Of a stretch of DNA of 64,000 nt, positions 53,022 through 62,112 are shown piece after piece. Below the pieces are notes generated by a model. The model searched no databases. It had not been told where the DNA came from and saw nothing but the letters and a program-made list of their open reading frames with translations. The stretch comes from CAYNMC01 sp964398365 (GTDB lineage Bacteria > Patescibacteriota > Microgenomatia > UBA1400 > CAYNMC01). The stretch lies in NCBI GenBank assembly GCA_964398365.1, contig CAYNMC010000038.1, forward strand, positions 1 through 64,000. The letters run 5' to 3'. Position 1 is the stretch's first letter. Each line of letters starts with the position of its first letter. The translations under genes were made by a program, and so were the position numbers.

Positions 53022-54008
53022 ATGAACAGTCTAAAAGCGACGCGCGCTGGCTTTGGTGAAGCCCTAAACAAATTAGGGGAAATCAACCCTAATGTTGTTG
53101 TGGTTTCTGCTGACTTAGCCAGTAGTTTAAAACTCAGTAATTTCGCTAAAAACTACCCCGAACGCTTCTTTGAGTGTGGTGTGGCAGAAAATAATATGTT
53201 AGGGGTGGCTGCGGGCTTAGCTCTTGCTGGTAAAATTCCTTTTGCCTGTTCTTTTGCCGCTTTTTCTCCGGCTATCAATTGGGCGGTAATTCGTCAAAGC
53301 GTTTGTCTTAATCAAGCCAACGTCAAAATTGTTTCTTCACATGCCGGTTTACTTACCGGCGCGGATGGTGCCAGCCATCAAGCCCTGGAAGACCTGGCGC
53401 TCATGCAAGTATTACCTAAAATGACCGTGGTGGTTCCCGCAGATTTCAATCAAGCTTATACCGCTACCTTAGCCGCTGCCAAAATTAATGGACCTTTATA
53501 TTTAAGATTAACGCGGCCGGATACAGAACAGTTAATTGATTTTTCTTTTAAAAAAACTAATCTTTCTCTCAAACCTCACAAATTTCAAATCGGTAAGTGC
53601 CAAATCCTTAAAGAAGGTAAAGATTTAACGATCATTAGCTGCGGGCCGATAATCTTTGAAGCCATTAAAGCAATCAAGCAGTTATCTAATCTAGACATTG
53701 AATTAATTAATTGTCATACCTTAAAACCTTTGGATAAAAAAACCATCCTAAATTCTGTAAAAAAAACAAGAGCTTGTCTAACCCTTGAAGATCATCAAGT
53801 CTTTGGAGGTTTAGGCGCTAGTATTGCCATGTTCTTAGCGCAAAATTACCCCATACCTTTAAAAATTTTGGCTGTTGAGGACCGCTTTGGCGAGTCAGCA
53901 AGGAAAGAAACCGAACTCATCAAAAAATTTAATTTAGATAACCAAGCAATTATTAGAGAAATTAAAAAATTCCTCCGCCTCTTTAAATCTAATGATTCGA
54001 ATCATTAG
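53022..54008 (+). CDS. transketolase, C-terminal subunit
   Basis: The pyrimidine-binding and C-terminal domains of split transketolase. Motifs include ADLASSLKLSNFAK, FFECGVAENNMLGVAAGLAL with the catalytic Glu, SHAGLLTGADGASHQALEDL and a C-terminal TLEDHQVFGGLGASIAMFLA. With the N-terminal subunit it transfers two-carbon units in the pentose phosphate pathway. Its last six residues (SNDSNH) come from a perfect palindrome and are repeated at the end of the opposing DNA ligase. It overlaps that gene by 20 bp. Confidence 0.94.
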   Translation: MNSLKATRAGFGEALNKLGEINPNVVVVSADLASSLKLSNFAKNYPERFFECGVAENNMLGVAAGLALAGKIPFACSFAAFSPAINWAVIRQSVCLNQANVKIVSSHAGLLTGADGASHQALEDLALMQVLPKMTVVVPADFNQAYTATLAAAKINGPLYLRLTRPDTEQLIDFSFKKTNLSLKPHKFQIGKCQILKEGKDLTIISCGPIIFEAIKAIKQLSNLDIELINCHTLKPLDKKTILNSVKKTRACLTLEDHQVFGGLGASIAMFLAQNYPIPLKILAVEDRFGESARKETELIKKFNLDNQAIIREIKKFLRLFKSNDSNH

Positions 54009-54012
54009 ATTT
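53985..54012. repeat. 28 bp perfect palindrome at a convergent gene end
   Basis: The arms AAATCTAATGATTC and GAATCATTAGATTT are exact reverse complements with no loop, centred at 53998/53999, and extend with one bulge to TTTAAA. Both convergent genes end inside it and both read KSNDSNH then TAG. It can act as a bidirectional terminator stem. Confidence 0.92.
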
Positions 54013-55776
54013 TAAACTTTGGAGTTCTTTTAGAGAAGTAGCTTCATAAGGCTTCTTGTCATCCCGAAAGCGCTTCAAACGTGGGAAGCGCAAAGCCAAA
54101 CCAGCAGTATGAATGGGTGAATAAGTAATATTGTCGGCTTCAATTTCAACTACTAAGCTGGAACGACACCAAACATCAGGAAAGAGATTTTTATGAACAA
54201 AATATTCTTTTGGTTTTTGGTTTATTTTGAGTTTTTCACAACGTTGATACATCTCTTGCCATTGTTTATCTGTCAAACCTGTACCGATTTTGGAAACAGT
54301 TAAAATTTTATTTTTATCAGGAATTCCTACCAAAAAAGCACCAATACCAAAACTCGCTCTTTTTCCCCGACCTTTATAATAACCCATCACCACACAATCA
54401 ATCGTGTCCGCCAATTCTGATTTCATACCGGCTTTGTACTTCACCCAATTATAATTTCTCGCTCCTGCCTGATATCCCGCCTCGAGTTTTTTTGCCATCA
54501 AACCCTCCAAGCCTTCACTAACGACTTCCTGAAAAAATTTTTCAAAATCTTCAGCCTTGTCTACGATTTTCTGTTCGGTTAAAACAATATTTTTCGTTTG
54601 ACTTTTTTGAAAGATCTCGGTCAGAATTTTTCGGCGTTCCTGAAAAGGCAAATTTAACAAAGATCGATTTTGATAGTTCAAAATGTCAAAACAAAAAACT
54701 TTCAGGGGCAGGGCTGCTGCCTTCGCTCGAACGCCATGTTTACGCTTCCGTTGAATGGTCTCCTGAAAAGGGAGAAACTGACCGGTTTTGGGATGATAAG
54801 CAATCGCCTCTCCGTCTAAAATTACTGACTCTACGGGTAATTTCTGGGCTTCTTTAACGATATCGGGAAACATTGAGGTTAAATTATCCAAATTTCTGGA
54901 AAAAATTCTCACAAAGTACTGTTTTTGACTATCGAATAAATTTAAACTTGTCTCCTCTTGTGGACTAAATTTTCTTTTTTTATCAAGATGTACCTCGCAA
55001 CGCAAACCATCATATTTGGGTTCAAGAGCGCAACGCCCCCCCATTTTTTCTAAAATTTCCTCTGGGTTTTTTAATCTTTCTGCCTTAGCCGGCAAAATAG
55101 GAATTCCCACTTCGCTTTTAATTTTCCTAATTCCCTTAAGGCCCTCTTTTTTAAAAATGCTGGCAATTTTACCAATATCTGCCAAAACATTAAAAGCTGC
55201 TTCTAAAGGCTGCCGAAGACTCTTATTACCAGTCTGACTCCAAGAAAGTGCATCCAAAACTGTCATATCGGAAAAACCAAGACGTAATTTCTGCAACGAA
55301 ATCCGTACCAAGTATTTTGCCGATAAAGGATCAATATTCCTCAAAAGTTCTGCCATTTTATTAATTTTTCTTTCTTGTGAACCTTCACCTGATTCCTGAG
55401 CAATTTCCACTAATTTTTGATAAACTTCCTTGACGTTAATTTGCAAATTTTGATGAGCATTTTTAATTTTTAATTTTTGTTTTTTTATCTTAAAAGCGAC
55501 CTCACCAAGATCGCCCATTTCTTTGTAAGTCTTTGCAATAATTGTTGGTGTCACTTGAAGAGCAGTAGCCAGAACACGAATCATCATCTTCTCTGCCAAC
55601 ATCAGCTCAATACCAAGATATTTGGGAGCCAAACGACCTAAAACCAAGTAACAAATTTTATCAATCTCAGCCACCGTTGATTTTTTAAAAACCTCAGCTA
55701 ATATCCGGGTCATCTCTAAGCGTGAAGCGGTCTTTTCTAAAAGATTTAAAAATTGAGAAAGTTCTCTAAAATCCAT
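53989..55776 (-). CDS. lig: ATP-dependent DNA ligase (archaeal/LigI type)
   Basis: The enzyme seals nicks using ATP. The N-terminal DNA-binding domain is followed by the adenylation motif EPKYDGLRCEVH with catalytic Lys, then motifs IFSRNLDN, ILDGEAIAY, VFCFDILN, GLEGLMAKK and NWVKYKAGM, with an OB domain ending VVEIEADNITYSP and ALRFPRLKRFRDDKKP. At 595 residues it resembles archaeal ligases rather than bacterial NAD-dependent LigA. An extra loop after KYDGLRCEVHLDKKR carries EETSLNLF, which could bind the sliding clamp. It starts 9 bp after the Fic gene. Confidence 0.94.
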   Translation of the reverse strand: MDFRELSQFLNLLEKTASRLEMTRILAEVFKKSTVAEIDKICYLVLGRLAPKYLGIELMLAEKMMIRVLATALQVTPTIIAKTYKEMGDLGEVAFKIKKQKLKIKNAHQNLQINVKEVYQKLVEIAQESGEGSQERKINKMAELLRNIDPLSAKYLVRISLQKLRLGFSDMTVLDALSWSQTGNKSLRQPLEAAFNVLADIGKIASIFKKEGLKGIRKIKSEVGIPILPAKAERLKNPEEILEKMGGRCALEPKYDGLRCEVHLDKKRKFSPQEETSLNLFDSQKQYFVRIFSRNLDNLTSMFPDIVKEAQKLPVESVILDGEAIAYHPKTGQFLPFQETIQRKRKHGVRAKAAALPLKVFCFDILNYQNRSLLNLPFQERRKILTEIFQKSQTKNIVLTEQKIVDKAEDFEKFFQEVVSEGLEGLMAKKLEAGYQAGARNYNWVKYKAGMKSELADTIDCVVMGYYKGRGKRASFGIGAFLVGIPDKNKILTVSKIGTGLTDKQWQEMYQRCEKLKINQKPKEYFVHKNLFPDVWCRSSLVVEIEADNITYSPIHTAGLALRFPRLKRFRDDKKPYEATSLKELQSLKSNDSNH

Positions 55777-55785
55777 GGGTAGTTA

Positions 55786-56841
55786 TTATTGAACTAAACG
55801 GTATTTGACGCCTTTAGTCTTACCCTCCCTAACAATTAAGCCTTTTTTCAATAAATCTCTTAAATCTCTTAAAATTGTGTCTTCGGAAACCATTTTTAAA
55901 ATTTGTTTGGCTTGAGCCATTTCTAAGGACTTATGTTCTTTTAGAAACTTTACTAACTTTATTTGTCTTGAAGAAAGAATTATCTGTTTACCCAAACGAT
56001 CCTTTAAACTACTATCCAAAGATAAACTCTCAACTTTTTCTTTGACTTTTTGCAATTCTACAGCCAAGCCATAAGTAAAATATTCTAACCAATTTGTAAG
56101 ATCATTATTAAGGCTAACGCTTTGAAGATGCTGATAATAAGCGGCGGCATCTTGATCATAATATTCTTCTAAAGAAAAGAAGCGTTTAATGTCATAACCT
56201 TCACGGAAAAGAATCAAAGTTGCAAAAGCACGAGCTACGCGACCATTACCATCAATAAAGGGATGAATCCTCACAATTTCATAATGAGCAATTCCTGCTC
56301 GCAAAACTGGGTGAATATTCTTTGATCGTGGTTCATGAGATAACCAAGCAAAGAATTCTTTAATTTGATAGGGAACCTCAATTGGTGGTGGCGGAATGAA
56401 TTTTACCTCTTGAGTCTCACTATCTTTAACAACAACTTTAAGCTTCCGATAATGACCACATTCTTCAGGAGACAAAATTTTTTCTACGGTAAGACTGTGA
56501 ATTTTTTTTAAATGTTCTTCCTTATAAACAAAATCTTTGTTTTCGCTACTTGAGAGCTTATCTAGGTAATCCAAAACCTTGCGGTAATTGAGCACTTCTT
56601 GAATATCACGGGGACGGCCAACTACTTTTTCTCCCTCAATTACCTTTTTGGCCTGATTGAAACTTAAATCATTTCCTTCAAGATGAGTGCCATGATGAAC
56701 GGTTCTGGCGGTCGCTTCTTCCCGAAATTGATTCTCCCAAGCTGGTAAAAGCGGCGCGTTATCGATTAAAGCTTTAGCGGCTTCGATCTGGGCAATATTT
56801 CTTAAGATTTCCTCACTTATCGTAAACTTTGGCCAGTACAT
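55786..56841 (-). CDS. Fic-domain protein with C-terminal winged helix
   Basis: Fic proteins transfer AMP or related groups to target proteins. The active site is VRIHPFIDGNGRVARAFATL (HPFxxGNGRxxR). Near the N-terminus, VHHGTHLEGNDLSF resembles the inhibitory helix motif of self-regulated Fic proteins. Residues 270-351 look like a winged-helix domain (MAQAKQILKMVSEDTILRDL). At 351 residues this is a standard bacterial form. It is in one run with the ligase gene, 9 bp apart. Target unknown. Confidence 0.93.
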   Translation of the reverse strand: MYWPKFTISEEILRNIAQIEAAKALIDNAPLLPAWENQFREEATARTVHHGTHLEGNDLSFNQAKKVIEGEKVVGRPRDIQEVLNYRKVLDYLDKLSSSENKDFVYKEEHLKKIHSLTVEKILSPEECGHYRKLKVVVKDSETQEVKFIPPPPIEVPYQIKEFFAWLSHEPRSKNIHPVLRAGIAHYEIVRIHPFIDGNGRVARAFATLILFREGYDIKRFFSLEEYYDQDAAAYYQHLQSVSLNNDLTNWLEYFTYGLAVELQKVKEKVESLSLDSSLKDRLGKQIILSSRQIKLVKFLKEHKSLEMAQAKQILKMVSEDTILRDLRDLLKKGLIVREGKTKGVKYRLVQ

Positions 56842-57021
56842 AACAATCTTATTTTAACGATTTGAGAAATTTTTTAAAGAGGGTCTTACCGCTGATTTTT
56901 TTCTCGTGACGGCGATTTTTGAAAAACGCTTTTACAACCCAGTTTAAAGTTGGGTAGGAATAAAGGAAATATATTTATTTCTTCAAAGGAACTTTTAGGC
57001 TCAGCAGTCGGTCCATTTCTG

Positions 57022-57093
57022 TGGGCGAGGATGGGATCGAACCATCGACCTTCGTCTTATCAGGACGACGCTCTACCACTGAGCCACTCGCCC
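57022..57093 (-). tRNA. tRNA-Ile(GAT)
   Basis: Acceptor GGGCGAG pairs with CTCGCCC; the loop CTGATAA between TCGTC and GACGA gives GAT. It lies about 210 bp downstream of 16S on the same strand, as in a normal rRNA operon, but no 23S follows. CCA is not encoded. Confidence 0.93.
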
Positions 57094-57737
57094 CTTCCCT
57101 GTTAGTTTTCCTTGCCTAAAAATTACCCTCTATTGGTAGGGGCTAAAGGATGATATCAATCTGAATAAGTGATAGGAATCCCCGATTTTCTAAGGTGTCG
57201 GCGGCACACCCGACTGTGACGATTTACAGTCATGTTTTTCCTTTGACTTGCGCCAAAGAGGTAAAAACCCTGTGAGTGGGTAAACCTTTTATCCTTAAGA
57301 AAGGAGGTGATCCATCCGCTCCTTCCAGAACGGATACCTTGTTACGACTTACCGCTGATTACCGAGCTTGCCTTCACCCCGCCTAAAGGGCGGGGCTTCG
57401 GGCACTCCCGACTTTCCTCAGTTGACGGGCAGTGTGTACAAGGAGCGAGAACGTATTCACCGCGGTCTGCTGACCCGCGATTACTACCAATTCCGCGTTC
57501 ATGAGGGCGAGTTGCAGCCCTCAATCCCAACTGAGGGAAGGTTTGATGGGATTAGCTCCGCCTTACGGCTTGGCAACCCATTGTCCTTCCCATTGTAGGA
57601 TGTGTGTGGCCCTGGGCATAAGCGCCGTGCTGACTTGACGTCATCCTCTCCTTCCTCCCCGCCAGTTGGCGGAGCAGTTCCCTAAGAACTTCTAACTTAG
57701 GGTAAGGGTTGCGCTCGTTACCGCACTTAAGCGTACG

Positions 57738-57771
<34 letters not shown>

Positions 57772-58686
57772 GCTGTCCTAGTGTCCTTGCGGAAGCCTCG
57801 GTTTCCCGAAGATGTCACTAGGATGTCAAACCCAGGTAAGGTTCATCGCTTCGTATCGAATTGAACCACATGCTCCACTGGTTGTGCGCTCCCCCGTCAA
57901 TTCTTTTGAGTTTTAGCCTTGCGGCCGTAGTTCCCAGGCGGCCTACTTAACGCGTTAGCTTACGTCACCCCCGCGAAAAACGGAGACAACTAGTAGGCAT
58001 CGTTTACGGCTAAGACTACAGGGGTCTCTAATCCCTTTTGCTCCCTTAGCTTTCGTTCATCAGCGTCTGAAGGACCTAGGTGCCTGCCTTCGCTCTCGGT
58101 GTTCTTCCCAATCTCAACGGATTTCACTCCTCCACTGGGAATTCCAGCACCTCCGATCCAACACAAGTTTTTCAGTATCAATCGCCTTTCTCCGATGAAG
58201 TCGGAGGCTTTAACGACTGACTTGAAAAACCGCCTACGAGACTCTTTACGCCCAGTAAATCCGGATAACGCTTGCACCCTACGTCTTACCGCAGCTGCTG
58301 GCACGTAGTTAGCGGGTGCTTATTCCCCCGATGGTCTCCCATCGGGGAAAAGTGGTTTACAACCCGAAGGCCTTCATCCCACACGCGGCGTCGCGGCGTC
58401 AGAGTTGCCTCCATTGCGCACGATTCCCGGTTGCTGCCACCCGTAGGTGTATGGGCCGTGTCTCAGTCCCATTCTGCCCGTATCCCCTCTCAGGGCGGGT
58501 ACCCGTCGTAGCCTTGGTAGGCCATTACCCTACCAACAAGCTGATGGGCCGCAGGCTCATCCCTCGGCGGACAGTTACGTCCTTTTCCCGATTAAATCGG
58601 GATTATGCGGTATTACCCCGCCTTTCGGCGAGCTATTCCCCACCAAGGGGTAGATTCCTACGTGTTACTCAGCCGTTCGCGGCTAG

Positions 58687-58713
58687 CGCAACTCACAACA
58701 CTCAACTACCAAC
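58687..58713. repeat. left arm of the 16S insertion stem
   Basis: This 27 bp arm (ACTCACAACACTCAACTACC in its core) is nearly complementary to 59095-59121, with about five mismatches that are mostly G-U. Together they would form a long stem holding the protein gene in its loop. Confidence 0.8.
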
Positions 58714-59046
58714 TTTCAACTTTTTAGAAAAACCGCCAAGTTGATTTACAACGCTTTCACAAAGTTCAATTGACTCGTCAAATTCTTTAGAGTTAATCAG
58801 CTTTTCACTAAAAGCAACATCTAACGCGGATGCTGTTTCATTTGCTGAACCCATCGAATTTTCGAGATATCTGTTGAAATCTTTGTCTGAAGTTTTTGCT
58901 GAACCTTCTGCTATATTTAAGACTATCGATAAAGAACTTCTTCTTATCTGATCTTTTAGATAATAGAAGTCTTTTGGAAATTTGGCAGACAATCTTACTA
59001 TTTTTCGATGTAGATTCTTTGAGTCCTTATATACCTTAAAGTTCAA
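58702..59046 (-). CDS. S23/four-helix-bundle protein encoded inside 16S rRNA
   Basis: The 114-residue protein is a four-helix bundle (S23/intervening-sequence protein family): FKVYKDSKNLHRKIVRLSAK, YYLKDQIRRSSLSIVLNIAEGS (in two pieces, IRRSSLSI and NIAEGSAK), FNRYLENSMGSANETASAL and a C-terminal helix with LCESVVNQLGGFSKKL. This family is best known from insertions in 23S rRNA of Leptospira and others. It is on the same strand as the 16S gene and lies in the loop of the inserted stem. How it would be translated from rRNA precursor, or whether the insert is cut out, is unknown. Confidence 0.9.
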   Translation of the reverse strand: MNFKVYKDSKNLHRKIVRLSAKFPKDFYYLKDQIRRSSLSIVLNIAEGSAKTSDKDFNRYLENSMGSANETASALDVAFSEKLINSKEFDESIELCESVVNQLGGFSKKLKVGS

Positions 59047-59094
59047 AAAACGGAAACTTATAATCTAATCATAGCAGAAAGTTGTGTGTTGTTT

Positions 59095-59121
59095 GTTGGA
59101 GGCTGAATGTTGTGAGCTACG
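59095..59121. repeat. right arm of the 16S insertion stem
   Basis: Near-complement of 58687-58713 (core GCTGAATGTTGTGAGCTACG). The stem continues the natural helix 6 of 16S. Confidence 0.8.
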
Positions 59122-59377
59122 CTCGCTCCACTTGCATGCCTAAGGCGCGCCGCCAGCGTTCATCCTGGGCCAGGATCAAACCCTCAAAAATGCTCCCGAT
59201 TCTGCATCGGGAAACGCTTCCCCTAGAAAACTTCGAAATTTTCTGTTTTCCGGCTTAAAATTGTCAAGGTGCCTGTGAACTTACCAAAATGGCCACCAGA
59301 TGGTGGCCTTCCAAATCACACATCTGGTAATTTTTCTAATCCATATGCTCTCCTTGAATATCTCGGAGGCAGATATC

Positions 59378-59405
59378 ATTATATCAAATGAAAGCAAAAG
59401 GTCAA
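59378..59405 (-). promoter_or_regulatory. rRNA promoter
   Basis: TTGACC (59400-59405) and TATAAT (59378-59383) with a 16 bp spacer, upstream of 16S on the minus strand. The leader to 16S is about 180 nt and has a GGCCACC/GGTGGCC hairpin near 59290. Confidence 0.85.
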
Positions 59406-59548
59406 CCGTCGAGGATATTTGCGACAGCTTCATATGGTGTTTTTAAATCTATTCCTAAGTGAAGTTTGAAAAAGTTGTATTCAAGCAATAAACAACCTCT
59501 TCTATACATCTTAGTTTTGGGTAATTCCTGAATCTGAAAAAGAATTCT
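59402..59548 (-). pseudogene. transposase C-terminal remnant
   Basis: One frame of 48 codons reads KMYRRGCLLLEYNFFKLHLG and then TPYEAVANILDG before TGA. The EYNFxxxHLGxxxxTPxEA pattern is the standard end of DDE integrase-type transposases. No catalytic part survives; the upstream sequence to about 59640 is broken. Its TGA stop lies within the -35 box of the rRNA promoter. Confidence 0.6.
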
Positions 59549-59669
59549 TCTCAAGTGTGGATGTAATTGTTTCTAAATCATTATATCTTCTCTTTAGATA
59601 TCTATAAAAAAAGTCCTTGTATGACAGGCAGGGTTTAAGTGTTTGGTAATCTTTTCTTAGGGGTTGGGA

Positions 59670-60032
59670 TTAAAATAGACTGAATCCTTGACGAAATACC
59701 CAGTCACTATCTGGTTCGGCTTGACCTTCTGGTTCAGGATTAATAATTCCCTCTGTAAAACCTCCTTCATCTTCCTGTGGAACTTCTCTGGAAAAATTTC
59801 GACAACCTACTGGGGGTCTTCTAATAAATTGTCTCTTCAAATTGTCGTAAGCCGCATTAATAGCTCTCATTACCCTTTCATCCCCTCCTGCATCAGGATG
59901 AAAACTTTTACTTAAAAAACGATAAATTTCTTGGATTGAGTTAAGATCGCTACCATGGCTACTCAAAACCATCATCCAATACCCCACATTACTACTATGT
60001 CCTCCTTGTTCCTGACTCTGTTCCTGACTCAT
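59670..60032 (-). CDS. J-domain-like protein
   Basis: From ATG at 60032 the protein has 120 residues. Residues 30-72 fit a J domain: NSIQEIYRFLSKSFHPDAGG with the HPD motif, followed by VMRAINAAYDNLKRQF. The rest is Glu/Pro/Gly-rich with no other J-protein domain. It begins with Gln/Glu/Ser repeats (MSQEQSQEQGG). It may deliver a client to DnaK. It is separate from the dnaK operon, and is alone on this strand between tRNA-Glu and the transposase remnant. Confidence 0.7.
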   Translation of the reverse strand: MSQEQSQEQGGHSSNVGYWMMVLSSHGSDLNSIQEIYRFLSKSFHPDAGGDERVMRAINAAYDNLKRQFIRRPPVGCRNFSREVPQEDEGGFTEGIINPEPEGQAEPDSDWVFRQGFSLF

Positions 60033-60291
60033 ATAATAAAGTTCTTTTTTAAGATAGCAGATAACCAAAAAATGTCAACTCTATTTTGTAGTATCAAGGT
60101 TTCATTGATAGCAGGTAGTATATTAAGCTTGTTGGTTAGTATCCTCTTTTCAACTTTTTGTTGTGTGGTTTTACCCTTCACTTTACAATCTCCGTTTGAG
60201 AGATACCTCAAAAAGTACTCTTTTGGCATTAATCTAGTGTATAATACAAAGAGTCGCTGTATTTGAAGCAGTGAAGAAGTACTTAAATTAT

Positions 60292-60363
60292 GGCCCCATC
60301 GTCTAACGGTTAGGACGACACCCCTTCAAGGTGTAAATTCGGGTTCGATTCCCGGTGGGGTCA
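60292..60363 (+). tRNA. tRNA-Glu(TTC)
   Basis: Acceptor GGCCCCA pairs with TGGGGTC; the loop CCTTCAA between ACACC and GGTGT gives TTC; T-arm GGTTCGATTCC. The end touches the stop of the convergent small gene at 60361. Confidence 0.93.
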
Positions 60364-60558
60364 CAGATAGGGATTTTTGAGGGTCGGATTCTCTTTATAA
60401 GTTTCCTTTACGATATTCCTAATTGCCCTGGTCGCAACCCCTAAAGAATTATAGTTGTCTCCCAAAACCTTATTCCTGCTTTTTGCAAAGTTTAGATTGC
60501 TTGCCTCTTTTAATCTATTATATATATAAACGGAAACTTTATTTTCTAAATTTACCAT
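60361..60558 (-). CDS. small hypothetical protein
   Basis: A 65-residue basic, mostly helical protein (VSVYIYNRLKEASNLNFAKS, then GVATRAIRNIVKET). Its ATG overlaps the methyltransferase end by 20 bp, so they are coupled. The stop overlaps the end of tRNA-Glu on the other strand. No family recognised; the case for a real gene is moderate. Confidence 0.4.
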   Translation of the reverse strand: MVNLENKVSVYIYNRLKEASNLNFAKSRNKVLGDNYNSLGVATRAIRNIVKETYKENPTLKNPYL

Positions 60559-61339
60559 AGATAGTTAGCCCCGATAATCCATTTATTCCTACCTCTTCCG
60601 ATGAAGTTTTCATAACAGATATTCCAACTTTATCTAATAATTCCTCTACGCTTCCCGGAGCAAAAAACCATAAAGTTCGGTTATTTACTTTCACATCTGG
60701 TCCTGTACCCCCTTGTTTTAAGAAATATACCTCTTGCCAATTATATTTATCTAAATCTACTGATCGTTCCATTTGATTTAATCTGACTATTTGGAGGCTA
60801 TCTTCAGCGTAGCTATCTACGCTAGATATACTTTCCTTCGGCTTTTCTGTCCTCTTTATAAGAAAATCAATTATTATTAGTTTTGGACCATCATCCTTCA
60901 AGGAGCTTCGCGCATAAATTAAAGCTTTTTCAGTATCCGTCAAGGACAAGCTTAAATGTTTAACCATAACTAAATCAAAACGATTTCTGATTCCCTCAGG
61001 AAACTCACCTAAAATATCGGCTACTATAAATTTTATATCAACCCCACTGGTTAACTTTTTTGCATAATCTATAACTTCCCCGTCTTTATCTAAACCCATA
61101 CAATCATAGCCATATTCTCTCAATAGCATTAAGTAACGCCCTGCTCCACAACCTAATTCTAATACGTTTCTTACTCCTGCAGCTTTTTCTCTAATCCACC
61201 TGTCAATTGTTTCAGCATCTCCTTTATAATCAAAAAACTGGGTGTTAAAAACATCCCAAGCAAATTTCTATTTTAGGGAATCTCCAGAGTATACAGCTTT
61301 TTCTAAAGCTTTCTTATCCTCATGTTCAAACTCTTTCAT
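60539..61339 (-). pseudogene. SAM-dependent methyltransferase with an in-frame TAG
   Basis: From an ATG at 61339 the frame is continuous to 60539 except for TAG at 61268-61270 (codon 24). Class I motifs are visible: VLELGCGAGRYLMLLREYGY (motif I), then LDKDGEVIDYAKKL, DIKFIVADILGEFPEG and FDLVMVKHLSLSL. The restored length is about 266 residues. No alternative start occurs between the TAG and motif I that would preserve the front. The ATG overlaps the DinB-like stop (ATGA). Substrate unknown. Confidence 0.78.
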
Positions 61340-61790
61340 TTTGCATTGCGACTATTGTTAGGTAGAGCCCATGCTTCAATCCAACTCTGCGGAAAGCTAA
61401 CGCCCAGAAGATACCCAAAAGCAATGAATTGTCCATGATGCAAGGTTTCATGCCTTATCATTATCTCAATGATTGCATATTTCGGCAGCTTTTTGCCAAA
61501 AAGTGGTACCTCCCGATCCCAATCGGTTATGCTTTCAACAACTTTAAAAAATTGATTGTTTACTGCTTCTAAACGATCCAACAATTCTTTTTTTTTTCAC
61601 AATTATATCTTCAGAACCATCCGTAACACTCGAGAAATCAAGTTCTTTTCCTTTTAAAACGTTGGTGTAAACTCTTTGGACATCTCCCAACTCCTCAATG
61701 TGTTTAGAAAAGGTATTAAGTCCTGGCCTGGGTAATCGCCGGTTCAATAGTTCGAGAGGAAGCTCGTTTATCCAATCAAGAGTTAAAGCT
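61336..61790 (-). pseudogene. DinB-like protein, frameshifted at an A10 run
   Basis: Two frames join at a run of ten A on the coding strand (61588-61597). The first encodes LNRRLPRPGLNTFSKHIEELG and DVQRVYTNVLKGKELDFSSV; the second encodes LLDRLEAVNNQFFKVVESI and IRHETLHHGQFIAFGYLLG. The HxxxHH segment is the DinB metal site and WIEAWALP ends the protein. The start also seems shifted, with a TGA just before the front. A slip in the homopolymer or an assembly error are both possible. It overlaps the methyltransferase start. Confidence 0.65.
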
Positions 61791-61859
61791 CTTGTTTCTC
61801 ACCATCCGTCTAGTAGTACTTTAATCTTACGAGACATTTCTTTTTCAATATTGTTTTTA

Positions 61860-62112
61860 TTATCGAGATACTCTTTTGCTATAATACTTCTCTGGTATAA
61901 AATTGTAAAGGTTTTTAAGCCACGGCTGTGTTGTACCTTGATTCTCCTCTGTATAGAAAAATTTTGAAATGTTATCAATAAAATAAAGTCCCTCTCTCGT
62001 AATTTCATAATTTTCTTCTTTTTCTAAAAGCCATCCCAAGGAAGTTAAAGTTTGGATTTGTTCTTTAAAAACTTCTCCTATCTCTCTACCAAAAATTTCT
62101 GAAAATTTATTT
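61860..62112 (-). pseudogene. HemN/HemW-like radical SAM protein C-terminal fragment, cut by the IS
   Basis: The fragment reads NKFSEIFGREIGEVFKEQIQ, TSLGWLLEKEENYEITREG and LYFIDNISKFFY, which resembles the C-terminal wing of coproporphyrinogen oxidase-like radical SAM proteins. The IS at 62113 replaces everything upstream, and the N-terminal part is not found on its other side (63141-63223), so the insertion came with a deletion. Family assignment is moderate. Confidence 0.5.
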
